Source: Kiloniellaceae bacterium (GTDB lineage: Bacteria > Pseudomonadota > Alphaproteobacteria > Kiloniellales > J153). Taken from it: DNA of 50,087 nt. The position numbers and the translations under genes were made by a program. Below are positions 32,280 to 40,297 of this stretch, piece after piece. Under the pieces are notes generated by a model that saw only the letters and a program-made list of their open reading frames with translations, was not told the DNA's origin and searched no databases. The DNA is taken from positions 1 through 50,087 of the forward strand of contig JAJFGL010000018.1 in the NCBI GenBank assembly GCA_021776135.1, written 5' to 3'. Every line of letters begins with the position of its first letter. Position 1 is the first letter of the stretch.

Positions 32280-33584
32280 ATGGCACGGGATCTGGCTAAG
32301 GCCGCCAAAGACAAGGGCATCGAGTATTTTCTAATTAGCTTCGTCGATATGTTCGGCGTGACCCGGGCCAAGCTGGTGCCGGCGCGCGCCATCGGGCAGA
32401 TGCAGAAAGACGGCGCCGGTTTCGCCGGTTTCGCGGCCTGGCTGGACATGACCCCGGCGCACCCGGACATGTTCGGAATACCCGATCCGGATAGCTTGAC
32501 CATCCTGCCCTGGAAGCCGGAGGTGGCCTGGCTGGCCTCGGACCTCTGGATGGACGGCAAGCCGGTCGAAGCCTCGCCCCGGGTTATGCTCAAGCACCAG
32601 ATCGAGGCGGCGGCCAAGAAAGGCTACCGCATGAAGACCGGGGTCGAGTGCGAATACTTCCTGATCGACCCCGAGGGCACGGCCTTATCCGATGCCCGCG
32701 ATACCCAGGCCAAGCCCTGCTACGATCAATCCGCCCTCATGCGCCGCTTCGACATTATCTCGGCCATCTGCGACGCCATGCTCAAGCTCGGCTGGAACCC
32801 CTATCAGAACGACCACGAGGATGCGAACGGCCAGTTCGAAATGAACTGGGACTACGACGACGCCCTGCTGACCGCCGACCGCCATGTGTTTTTCAAATAC
32901 ATGACCAAGACCATCGCCGAGAATAACGGCATGCGCGCGACCTTCATGCCCAAGCCCTTCACCGGCCTGACCGGCAACGGCTGTCATTGCCATGTGTCCT
33001 TGTGGGACAAGACGGGCAAGAAAAACCTCTTCGCCGGGCGCGACGACATGGGCTTGTCGGCTTTAGCCTATGGGTTTCTGGGCGGCGTCATGCACTCCGC
33101 CGAGGCCCTGACCGCGCTCTTCAACCCGACCGTCAACTCTTACAAGCGGATCAACGCGCCGCGCACGGTCTCCGGCGCCACCTGGGCGCCCAACACCATC
33201 ACCTACAGCGGCAACAACCGCACCCACATGGTCCGCATTCCCGATCCAGGGCGGATCGAATTCCGGCTTATGGACGGCGCCGCCAATCCCTATCTCATGC
33301 AGGCCGGTTTGCTGGCGGCGGGCCTCGACGGCATCGCCAAGAAACGCGACCCCGGCAAGCGCCTGGATATCGACATGTACGCGGAAGGCCACAAGGCGCG
33401 CGGCGCCAAGAAGCTGCCCCTCAACCTGCTTGACGCCCTGCGTTTTCTGGAAAAAAACAAGGTGCTGCGCGATTCCATGGGCGGGGCGGCCATCGACAGC
33501 TACGTCAAGCTGCGGATGCAGGACTGGGACGCTTTCAACCGCCACCTGAGCCAGTGGGAACGCGACCACACCCTGGATTGCTGA
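32280..33584 (+). CDS. glnT: Type III glutamate-ammonia ligase (GlnT)
   Basis: A 434-residue member of the GlnT branch of glutamine synthetases, not the common GlnA (about 470). It has the ATP-binding metal motifs ECEYFLID and ANGQFEMNWDYDDAL, the glutamate-loop region NGCHCHVSLW, and the C-terminal RIPDPGRIEFRLMDGAANPYL, with the key Arg and Glu. GlnT condenses glutamate with ammonia or, in relatives, with methylamine or other amines (gamma-glutamylmethylamide synthetase). The start at 32280 has GGGGAG about nine bases upstream. Nitrilase and the polyamine importer beside it suggest a role with amine nitrogen. Confidence 0.92.
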   Translation: MARDLAKAAKDKGIEYFLISFVDMFGVTRAKLVPARAIGQMQKDGAGFAGFAAWLDMTPAHPDMFGIPDPDSLTILPWKPEVAWLASDLWMDGKPVEASPRVMLKHQIEAAAKKGYRMKTGVECEYFLIDPEGTALSDARDTQAKPCYDQSALMRRFDIISAICDAMLKLGWNPYQNDHEDANGQFEMNWDYDDALLTADRHVFFKYMTKTIAENNGMRATFMPKPFTGLTGNGCHCHVSLWDKTGKKNLFAGRDDMGLSALAYGFLGGVMHSAEALTALFNPTVNSYKRINAPRTVSGATWAPNTITYSGNNRTHMVRIPDPGRIEFRLMDGAANPYLMQAGLLAAGLDGIAKKRDPGKRLDIDMYAEGHKARGAKKLPLNLLDALRFLEKNKVLRDSMGGAAIDSYVKLRMQDWDAFNRHLSQWERDHTLDC

Positions 33585-33597
33585 AGCGCACGAAACC

Positions 33598-34113
33598 ATG
33601 AGTATCCGCACCGCCCTAAGCAGCCTGCCGTCCTGGCCCGCCTTGGCGATCGCGCCGGTTATAATTCTGGCCGTGGGCTATATGTCTTACGGCCCCTCCT
33701 ACCGGGAATGCACGCGCCTGGCCGAGGCCAGATCCGGTTTCACCGCGGCGGTGGAACGGGCCGCCCAGGCCGGCCGCGGGCTGGCGCTGGAGCAGGAGAT
33801 CGCGGCTGGGGATTGGGACCAGGTACGCATACTGCAAGGGGTCAAGCCGTCCACCGGCCCGCTGCTCGATTGCCCCTTCGGCTGGGATCTGAGCGAGATC
33901 GAACGGCGGGGCATGATCGCCAAGGGGGAACTGGGCATCCTCGCCTTCGCCAAGGCCGGGGAGGTGGTGACCTTCGTCGAGTTCAGCGCCGGCCAGGTTC
34001 GCTTTGAAGATTATAAGGAGGTTATAACGCGCGCCGATGCGGTCTTCGCCGTCGAAGCGCCGGGCGGCGCCGGCGGCGTCTTTACCCTGCGCCCGGCCGG
34101 CGCCGGCTCCTGA
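33598..34113 (+). CDS. Hypothetical protein with one N-terminal membrane segment
   Basis: A 171-residue protein of unknown family. The single hydrophobic segment ALAIAPVIILAVGYMSYG near the N-terminus would anchor it in the inner membrane with the rest outside; it is followed by a helical CTRLAEARSGFTAAVERAAQA region and a C-terminal domain with LDCPFGWDLSEIER. It starts 13 bases after glnT and ends five bases before the DUF2238 gene, so it belongs to the same transcript. No function can be given. Confidence 0.7.
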   Translation: MSIRTALSSLPSWPALAIAPVIILAVGYMSYGPSYRECTRLAEARSGFTAAVERAAQAGRGLALEQEIAAGDWDQVRILQGVKPSTGPLLDCPFGWDLSEIERRGMIAKGELGILAFAKAGEVVTFVEFSAGQVRFEDYKEVITRADAVFAVEAPGGAGGVFTLRPAGAGS

Positions 34114-34118
34114 GGGCC

Positions 34119-34787
34119 ATGAAGGCCGCGCACCGCCGTTACGTGTCGGTATTGGCGATCCTCTTCACCCTTGAGTGGATCGTGCTCGCCATGGATCCCT
34201 TCGATCGCGCCGACTGGGCCTTGGAGAATGTTCTGGTGGTGGTTTTCGTGGCCGCGCTGGCTGCCGGTTACCGCCGCTTTCCCTTCTCGCGCACTTCTTA
34301 CACCTTCATTTTCCTGTTTATGTGCCTGCACGCGCTCGGCGCGCACTACACCTATTCCGAAGTCCCCTATGACGCCTGGAGCGCGGATGTCTTTGGCCGG
34401 ACCTTGAACGAGATGGCCGGGTGGGAACGCAACCACTTCGACCGCCTGGTGCATTTCACCTATGGCTTGCTGCTCGCCTATCCCTTACGCGAAGTATTCG
34501 TGCGGATCGTGAAGGTGCGGGGATTTTGGGGATATTTTCTGCCCCTCGACTTGACCATGTCCACCTCGATGATATTCGAGCTGTTCGAATGGGGCGCGGC
34601 GGAAATGTTCGGCGGCGATCTGGGGATAACCTATCTGGGAACTCAGGGCGACGTTTGGGACGCCCACAAGGACATGGCCCTGGCCAGCCTGGGCGCCGCC
34701 CTGACCATGAGTATAGCCATGCTGAGCAACATGGCCCTGCGCCGGGACTACGCCCAGGAATGGGTGGAAAGCCATAAGACTAAATGA
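34119..34787 (+). CDS. DUF2238 (YjdF-like) membrane protein
   Basis: A 222-residue integral membrane protein with six or so hydrophobic segments (for example VLVVVFVAALAAG and YTFIFLFMCLHALGAHYTY). Conserved polar motifs HALGAHYTY, NHFDRLVHFTYGLLLAYP and FELFEWGAAEMFG are typical of the YjdF/DUF2238 family. Its function is unknown; the His, Asp and Glu residues in membrane segments could bind metal. It overlaps the next gene by four bases (ATGA). Confidence 0.85.
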   Translation: MKAAHRRYVSVLAILFTLEWIVLAMDPFDRADWALENVLVVVFVAALAAGYRRFPFSRTSYTFIFLFMCLHALGAHYTYSEVPYDAWSADVFGRTLNEMAGWERNHFDRLVHFTYGLLLAYPLREVFVRIVKVRGFWGYFLPLDLTMSTSMIFELFEWGAAEMFGGDLGITYLGTQGDVWDAHKDMALASLGAALTMSIAMLSNMALRRDYAQEWVESHKTK

Positions 34788-35317
34788 CGCCGGACAACGG
34801 AAATCCGTTCTGGAGTTATTCGCTAACTCTTTATGTGCGCGAAGGAGTGGCGGCGGCCTGTCTCGACTTACAGGACCGGCTGGACCTGGACGTGAACCTG
34901 CTGCTGTTTTGCTGCTGGGCGGGAAGCCGGGGCCGGACCCTGAACGCGGACGAGACCGCCGAACTGATCGCCGCGACGCGGGATTGGCGCGACAAGGTGA
35001 TTCTGCCCCTGCGCGGCGCGCGGCGCTGGCTCAAGGATCAAACCCTGGAGACCGGGGAAGCCGCCGCGAACTTGCGCGAAGATATCAAGGCCAGGGAACT
35101 GGCGGCCGAGTCGATCCAGCAAGACATCCTGAACCGGGTTCGCCCGGTGCCCGAAGGCGCGGCGTCGCCCGCCGCCATGGCGGCGAACCTGAAGGCCTAT
35201 TTGGGCGCCGAGGGCGCGCGCCCCGGCGCGGCGGATATGGATGCCTTGAGCGCGCTCTTACACGCAGCCGCCTCGGAGCTGAGCCCCGGCGCGGCCCGGC
35301 GCCTGCTTGACGGTTAG
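34784..35317 (+). CDS. TIGR02444 / DUF2390 family protein
   Basis: A 177-residue soluble helical protein. The N-terminal half, FWSYSLTLYVREGVAAACLDLQDR, followed by DLDVNLLLFCCWAGSRG, is the recognisable core of the TIGR02444 family, whose function is unknown. The C-terminal part is variable and Ala-rich. Translation is coupled to the DUF2238 gene by a four-base overlap. The gene is followed directly by the 324-bp repeat element. Confidence 0.85.
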   Translation: MTPDNGNPFWSYSLTLYVREGVAAACLDLQDRLDLDVNLLLFCCWAGSRGRTLNADETAELIAATRDWRDKVILPLRGARRWLKDQTLETGEAAANLREDIKARELAAESIQQDILNRVRPVPEGAASPAAMAANLKAYLGAEGARPGAADMDALSALLHAAASELSPGAARRLLDG

Positions 35318-35336
35318 ATTACATACTCATTTTTCC

Positions 35337-35660
35337 GTCGTCCCGGACTTGATCCGCTGCTGTCCGGTTTAATTATGAAGACAGGTGGCAAGTCATTGAG
35401 TCTATACGCCTCCAAGTCCCCGGCGCGGTTTTGGACAGGAAAGCGGCGCGTCTTCGGGCACCGGGAATACTTGGCACGGCTGTCACCCCCACCCCAACCC
35501 TCCCCCGTCGAGGGGGAGGGAGTTAGTGGGAGAACGCCGCTTTTTCTCCCTCCCCCCTTGAGGGGGAGGGTTGGGGTGGGGGGACTTGCGGTGCCGGGAA
35601 CCCGTTCGGACTGGTAGCGCGAGGTTAAATCGGACACCAGTGGATCAAGTCCGGGACGAC
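35337..35660. mobile_element. 324-bp MITE-like element with 36-bp terminal inverted repeats
   Basis: Left end 35337-35372 and right end 35625-35660 are reverse complements at 33 of 36 positions, beginning GTCGTCCCGGACTTGATCC. The interior holds two opposed family A units (35484-35520 and 35547-35583). There is no transposase or convincing open frame. The right 236 bases are repeated at 7091-7329. It fills the 368-base gap between the TIGR02444 and ubiX genes. Flanking A/T-rich bases (ATTTTT left, AATTTT right) could be a decayed target duplication but do not match exactly. Confidence 0.72.
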
Positions 35661-35685
35661 AATTTTACGTTTAAGAGTCGGGGAC

Positions 35686-36270
35686 CTAGTCCGCTTCCCC
35701 CCAGCGTTTTACCTTGCCCGTGTCGAGGCCGAAGAGGTCCAGCACCCGGCCGGCGGTCTGATCCACCAGATCGTCGATGGTTTTGGGCTTGGCATAGAAA
35801 CCGGGCACCGGCGGGGCGATAATCGCGCCCATGTCGGAAAGCGCCAGCATGGAACGCAGGTGGCCGGAGTGCAGGGGCGTTTCGCGCACCATGAGCACCA
35901 GGCGGCGGCGTTCCTTCAAGGTGACGTCGGCGGCCCGGGTCAGAAGGTTCGAGGTGGTGCCGGCCGCGATTTCCGACATGGAGCGGATCGAACACGGCGC
36001 CACCACCATGCCCAGGGTCCGGAACGAGCCGCTGGAAATGGCCGCCCCCACGTCGGCGATGCTATAGGCGGCATCGGCCAGGGCGCGCACCTGCGCGGCC
36101 TTCATGCCGGTTTCGTAAGCCAGGGTCATTTCGGCCGCCTTGGTCATGACCAGGTGGGCCTCGACATCCTGGGTTTTCAGGGCCTCCAGGACGCGGATTC
36201 CGTAGACAATTCCGCTGGCGCCGCTGATGCCGACGATAAGCCGTTTGGGGTGCTGTGAAGGTTTGTTCAT
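35686..36270 (-). CDS. ubiX: Flavin prenyltransferase UbiX
   Basis: A 194-residue flavoprotein that makes the prenylated FMN cofactor used by UbiD-type decarboxylases, for example in ubiquinone synthesis. The FMN-binding start is LIVGISGASGIVYGIRVLEAL, and the following ISSGSFRTLGMVVAPCSIRSM, RAADVTLKERRRLVLMVRETPLH and MGAIIAPPVPGFY are the conserved phosphate- and substrate-contact segments. The length is typical. No ubiD lies nearby in the window. It is divergent from the ydcH-like gene. Confidence 0.95.
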   Translation of the reverse strand: MNKPSQHPKRLIVGISGASGIVYGIRVLEALKTQDVEAHLVMTKAAEMTLAYETGMKAAQVRALADAAYSIADVGAAISSGSFRTLGMVVAPCSIRSMSEIAAGTTSNLLTRAADVTLKERRRLVLMVRETPLHSGHLRSMLALSDMGAIIAPPVPGFYAKPKTIDDLVDQTAGRVLDLFGLDTGKVKRWGEAD

Positions 36271-36305
36271 ATCGCTTTGATATCTTTACGGTAATGTTCC
36301 GGCCA

Positions 36306-36334
36306 TTGCCAGATTAACGAATCGGGCGTAGCAT
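36306..36334 (+). promoter_or_regulatory. Predicted promoter of the ydcH-like gene
   Basis: TTGCCA at 36306-36311 (5/6) and TAGCAT at 36329-36334 (4/6) are exactly 17 bases apart. The start would be near 36341, about 27 bases before the ATG, just before the strong ribosome-binding site. Confidence 0.55.
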
Positions 36335-36367
36335 CGCTGCTACATACCCGAGAGAAGGAGGATGCGA

Positions 36368-36532
36368 ATGACGGCAGACGAGCCTCTCGACTCCTTACGT
36401 TCCAAGCACGCGAGCTTGGAACGCGAGATTGACGAAGAAGTCCATCGCCCCTTACCGGATGAACTTCACCTCGCCGAACTAAAACGCGAAAAACTTCGCG
36501 TCAAAGACCAGATGGCCGGCCACGGGGTTTAA
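36368..36532 (+). CDS. YdcH / DUF465-like small helical protein
   Basis: A 54-residue protein. The sequence, with SLRSKHASLEREIDEE followed by a Pro-containing turn and LHLAELKREKLRVKDQM, fits the DUF465 (YdcH) helical hairpin common in alphaproteobacteria, whose role is unknown. AAGGAGG ends seven bases before ATG 36368; the ATG at 36362 is too close to it. A predicted promoter lies upstream and a terminator overlaps the stop. Confidence 0.8.
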   Translation: MTADEPLDSLRSKHASLEREIDEEVHRPLPDELHLAELKREKLRVKDQMAGHGV

Positions 36533-36555
36533 CCCCAAAGTGAGCGGCCTTTTTT
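36514..36555 (+). terminator. Intrinsic terminator overlapping the ydcH-like stop codon
   Basis: An imperfect stem with outer arms GGCC (36514-36517) and GGCC (36546-36549), CAC paired with GTG, and a perfect GGGG/CCCC inner stem around the TTTAA that contains the stop codon, followed by six T. A second inverted repeat, GAGCGGCC/GGCCGCTC, follows at 36542-36566. Confidence 0.55.
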
Positions 36556-36800
36556 CATGGCCGCTCGGCTAGGACTTTCGGCCGGGTACTCATGCGACCT
36601 TGAAACCGCGCTCTGGACGGTTGCGGTGGAGTGTGCCGTTTGCCGGCGTTGCAATCCTTACCCCTTGCCTAGACGCGGCGGCGAATTGGCCGGATCCGGT
36701 TGCAACCCGCAGTGTGACCGGCGCGCGGTTTCTGCTCGTATATGGGGCGGAATTTTCGTAAAGTATCTTCGGCGTTGGTTCACCTCTTGGGGGAATCGCT

Positions 36801-37592
36801 ATGCCTTACGTGGCTAATCTTATCCGTTCCACGCTGGCCGGCGCTTTTTTGATCGCTTGCTCATCCGATGCCGGCGACATTTATTCACCCGAGGAATGGC
36901 GCGGGCTGTTCAAGGAGAGCGGCTGGACCGCGCTCCCCTTCCCGGATTCCAAATACGAACCCGGCGCCATCGTCAAGGTCACGGCGGAGAGCGGGATTCG
37001 TTATATCGATCACCTGCGCAGCTGCGGCTATCCGGACGATATCCTGGCGCCGGTGGTGGGTAAGATTCCCTCGATCGCCTTCAACAAGGACAGAGAGTTC
37101 GGCGCCGCCGCGCTCATCAACATCAAGGGCATTGGCGCCGGGCCCGAGTTCACCAAGCTGGCCTCGACCCGGTTGGAGATCAGCGAACACAGCGCCGACT
37201 CCCTGCGCCTCATCGCCCTGCGGATATGGCAGGAAACGCCGGGTAACCTCGAGGGCGCTGCGCGCTTCTGCATCGAGGCCTTGGAGAAACCGGACTACTA
37301 CCTGATAACGGAGGCGTTTCGCGTATCCAAGGGCCGCTATGCGCTTTACGACAAGAGCGGCGGCAAGCTCAAGCTGTCGCTGGCCAATCTCGGCCGGCTG
37401 CTCAAGTTCGAACCCGACGTGCGTTACGAAATCACCAGCGCGGGTGAGCTGCTGATCGACGAGCAGGTGACCTTCGCGATCCGCCAAGCGGTCAGCACGA
37501 CCGCCGGTTTCGCTGTCCTCGGCGCGGGCGCCAAAGGGGACGGTACGGCCGACGGCCTGATCGACACGCTCTATTTGGAGGACGCCAAGTGA
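36801..37592 (+). CDS. Putative lipoprotein partner of the CHAT protein
   Basis: A 263-residue protein with a short signal segment (IRSTLAGAFLIACSSD) that fits a lipobox, LIAC, with Cys20 as the lipidated residue. The rest shows mixed alpha/beta predicted structure: AAALINIKGIGAG, a helical ARFCIEALEKPDYYLITEAF, and YEITSAGELLIDEQVTFAIRQAV. I do not recognise the family. The ribosome-binding site GGGGGAA lies about eight bases before ATG 36801. Its stop overlaps the GTG start of the CHAT gene by four bases, so the two products are probably made in matched amounts and may form a complex at the envelope. About 230 bases without a gene precede it. Confidence 0.75.
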   Translation: MPYVANLIRSTLAGAFLIACSSDAGDIYSPEEWRGLFKESGWTALPFPDSKYEPGAIVKVTAESGIRYIDHLRSCGYPDDILAPVVGKIPSIAFNKDREFGAAALINIKGIGAGPEFTKLASTRLEISEHSADSLRLIALRIWQETPGNLEGAARFCIEALEKPDYYLITEAFRVSKGRYALYDKSGGKLKLSLANLGRLLKFEPDVRYEITSAGELLIDEQVTFAIRQAVSTTAGFAVLGAGAKGDGTADGLIDTLYLEDAK

Positions 37593-40297
37593 CCATGCTT
37601 AGGACCGCTTCGGCGATCCGAACCCGCGCAGCCGCGCGGCGGTGTGCGTGTCTGGCCCTCGCGGCCTTTTGCCTTGCCGCCATGGCGGCCGCGCCGGTCC
37701 CGGCCGCGCCTTTGCAACAACTCGCGCAAACCGCGAAGATGAAACGGATTGAACTCAAGGTTCCGCCGGCGAAGCGCACCGTGACCATCACCGCGCGGCG
37801 CGGCCACCGCTATGTTCTCCGCTTCGATCCCGCCAAAGCCCGGACGACCGTCAAGGGCCGCGACTTCATTTTCACCTTTCCCAACCGGGCGCGGATTGTC
37901 ATCGCCAAACTTGGCGCTGTCCTGACCGGGCCGAATGCACCGGTGTTCCAAATCGGCAAGAAGAAGATCGCGAGTGCCGTTTTGTTCAAGGCCGCGCGGG
38001 CCTCGTTATTTGGCCCTCTGATGAAGAAGTCGCCCGGCGCGGCGGCACAGGCGCCAAATGGCGGCAGTGGCGGTGGTGGTTATGCGCTACCGAAGCCGCC
38101 GGCGGCCGTCGTCATCTCCCCGCGCCAGGCGCCGGCAGCGGCGCCAAGGGGGGGGACGGCCGAAGCCCCGGTCGAGCAGCGAACGCTGTCGAGTAAGGCG
38201 CCAGCGGCGGCGGCCCCAGCCCCGGCCCCGGCGCCGCAAGCGGAAATCGCGGCGATGCCCAGGCTCGCGCAGCCGGAAAGACAGACGCAGAGTTCCGAAG
38301 CCCCGGTCGAGCAGCGAACGCAGTCGAGTACGGCGCCAGCGCCATCGGCCGATGCCCCGGCCCAGCGGCAGCAACGGGGGCAAGGATTGACCGGGGCGCT
38401 GGGTAAGCTTCAGGAGTTGATGGCCGAAACCCCGGACGAGCAGCAACAACAACGAAGTAAAGATCAGCCGGAGAATGAAACCGCGACATCGGTGCGGGTC
38501 GGACAGGTTCCGAGCGACCCCAACGAGCCGGTCTACAACGTCCAGGTGGACGGCCGTCTAAGCGCCACGCCCCTGGTGCTGGCCCATGCCCGCCCAGTCA
38601 AGGTGCGCTTCGGCATCGGGCCGCGCGTGGCCGATTCCGTGGTCCCCGCGATCCCAAGCGGCCCGCAGCTCGAGGCGCTGGCCGGGGGCGAGCCCCTGAC
38701 CCTCAATGTCGCCTTGGACTGCCTGGTGTGCCTGGAGGGCACGTACTTCCGGACCGAAATCACCTACGACCCCGCACTCCGCCGGTCCGGCGAGGCCGTT
38801 TTCGAGATACGGCCAAGGCGCGAGGCGGTCCGCCGGTCCGGCGGCCGTGGGCTGCTGGTCTTTACCGTGGACGTCCGGGGGCTCGACCTCATCGTCATCA
38901 AGATCCCGGCCTTTGTCGACGCGGTGCCCGAGGCCCTGAGCGCCGCGGCGGCGGAGGCGCCGCGCGTATCCTTCGCCCGGCCCGACATGAGTGGCGCGAC
39001 CGCCCCCGACCTGGTCATCGACATCGGTTCGGGCGCCGGCAAGTTGCCGATCGGCGTCAATCCCGTGAACCCGGACTTGCGCGCCCACCTGGTTTCGGCC
39101 CTGGGCGGCCGGCCTTGGCCGGACTCTTTCGAATCGGGGGTGAACATGGCCGATCTGTCGGACATTGTCGCCAAGACCTATTTTGCCCTGCGCGGCGTCG
39201 TCGAGCAGAACGAGGCCGCGATCCAGGCGGTCTACGAATCCCAGGGCGCCGCCGTGGTTTTGAGTAAGCACGCCGCCGGTCTGCGCTTCACCAAGCAGGA
39301 TAAGCAAGCGGTGCTGGGCCAGTTCCAACGCCACGGCGCCTACCTCTATAAGCGCCTCTTTCTGGAGGGCGAGCGGAATCTGTACCGGGTGTTCAGAGCC
39401 CTGCACAAATATAAACCGAAAGTTAAGCGGCCCTTGCGTATCCGGATTCGGGCGGCCGATGTCTATGCCCCCTGGCAGATGCTGTACAGCGCGCGGCGCG
39501 ATGCGCCGGCCGCGGCCGGCGGCTTTTGGGGCTTCCGCTACGAAATGGGCACCCTGCAGAAGGTCAATGCCTCCCAGGCGCCGGCCCGCAGCTTTTTGCC
39601 GCGTCCGCGGCCCGCCGACGTGCTGCTCGGCACCTGGCGCGGCGCCGACGAGGTAGCGGAGCGGGGCCGTTACCTGCACCGGCACCTGGAGGAACGTATC
39701 GGCGGGACGGTGCCGGCCGTGCACAGCCGGGCCGATTTCCTGACCGCGATCCGGCGCGGCAGCGAAACGCTGAAGCTGATCGTCTTCTACGGCCATGCTT
39801 CCAGCGGAACGGCGGTGCAAATTCCCGAGGCGCCTAGTGGCGGCGCGCTCGGCGGGCTGCCGACTCTCGCCACCGACTGGACCGGTGAGCGTCTGATGTT
39901 CGCCAAGGACGATCATCTCGTGCCTTTGCAAATCGACGAATTGATCCCCGACGATACTTTCGACGACGAGCGGAACCCGGTGTACCTGAAGCAGCATCCG
40001 ATCGTGCTGTTGAACGCCTGCGAGACCGGGACCGGGGGCAGCGAGCCTATGAACAACAACGGCTTTATTGCCCGCCTGACCATCGCCGGGGCGGGCGCGG
40101 TGTTCGTGACCGAGGCGCCGGTGTGGCGCAGCTTCGCTTATCTGTTCGGCATCGATTTGTTGGATGAGATCGCCGCCGGCCGCACCATGCAGGCGGCGCT
40201 GTATGCCGCGCGGATCAAGCATTTGCGGTTGCAGAACAACCCCCTCGGGCTGCTCTACTCGCTCTATGGCAACCCGGTGCTCAGGGTGGCGGGCTAG
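37589..40297 (+). CDS. Exported CHAT-domain (caspase-like) protein
   Basis: A 902-residue protein with a signal-like N-terminus (CACLALAAFCLAAMAAAP, residues about 16-40). Residues about 50-150 form a beta-rich domain (KRIELKVPPAKRTVTITARR, YVLRFDPAKARTTVKGRDF) resembling the N-terminal domain of large secreted repeat proteins such as BapA; this is tentative. A Pro/Ala/Gln-rich linker spans about 150-310, with EAPVEQRT occurring twice. Next is a beta domain (about 310-450) and the C-terminal CHAT peptidase fold with the dyad His736 (FYGHASSG) and Cys811 (LLNACETGTGG). Both catalytic residues are present, so it may be an active envelope protease. The GTG start overlaps the lipoprotein stop, with GGAGG seven bases upstream. 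It shares the CTAG of its stop with the convergent ligase gene. Confidence 0.87.
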   Translation: MTMLRTASAIRTRAAARRCACLALAAFCLAAMAAAPVPAAPLQQLAQTAKMKRIELKVPPAKRTVTITARRGHRYVLRFDPAKARTTVKGRDFIFTFPNRARIVIAKLGAVLTGPNAPVFQIGKKKIASAVLFKAARASLFGPLMKKSPGAAAQAPNGGSGGGGYALPKPPAAVVISPRQAPAAAPRGGTAEAPVEQRTLSSKAPAAAAPAPAPAPQAEIAAMPRLAQPERQTQSSEAPVEQRTQSSTAPAPSADAPAQRQQRGQGLTGALGKLQELMAETPDEQQQQRSKDQPENETATSVRVGQVPSDPNEPVYNVQVDGRLSATPLVLAHARPVKVRFGIGPRVADSVVPAIPSGPQLEALAGGEPLTLNVALDCLVCLEGTYFRTEITYDPALRRSGEAVFEIRPRREAVRRSGGRGLLVFTVDVRGLDLIVIKIPAFVDAVPEALSAAAAEAPRVSFARPDMSGATAPDLVIDIGSGAGKLPIGVNPVNPDLRAHLVSALGGRPWPDSFESGVNMADLSDIVAKTYFALRGVVEQNEAAIQAVYESQGAAVVLSKHAAGLRFTKQDKQAVLGQFQRHGAYLYKRLFLEGERNLYRVFRALHKYKPKVKRPLRIRIRAADVYAPWQMLYSARRDAPAAAGGFWGFRYEMGTLQKVNASQAPARSFLPRPRPADVLLGTWRGADEVAERGRYLHRHLEERIGGTVPAVHSRADFLTAIRRGSETLKLIVFYGHASSGTAVQIPEAPSGGALGGLPTLATDWTGERLMFAKDDHLVPLQIDELIPDDTFDDERNPVYLKQHPIVLLNACETGTGGSEPMNNNGFIARLTIAGAGAVFVTEAPVWRSFAYLFGIDLLDEIAAGRTMQAALYAARIKHLRLQNNPLGLLYSLYGNPVLRVAG

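Noticed and set aside
32281-32296. Sigma-54-like TGGCACGGGATCTGGC at the glnT start
   Set aside because: It lacks the TTGC -12 element, has the wrong spacing and lies inside the coding sequence.
36557-36800. 86-residue open frame before the lipoprotein gene
   Set aside because: Cys/Arg-rich, no ribosome-binding site, overlaps the terminator region and the next start; no family recognised. I see nothing else in this 230-base gap.
36801-40297. Interpretation as a Craspase-like defence module
   Set aside because: No TPRs, no type III-E effector or gasdermin gene nearby, and the CHAT protein appears exported.
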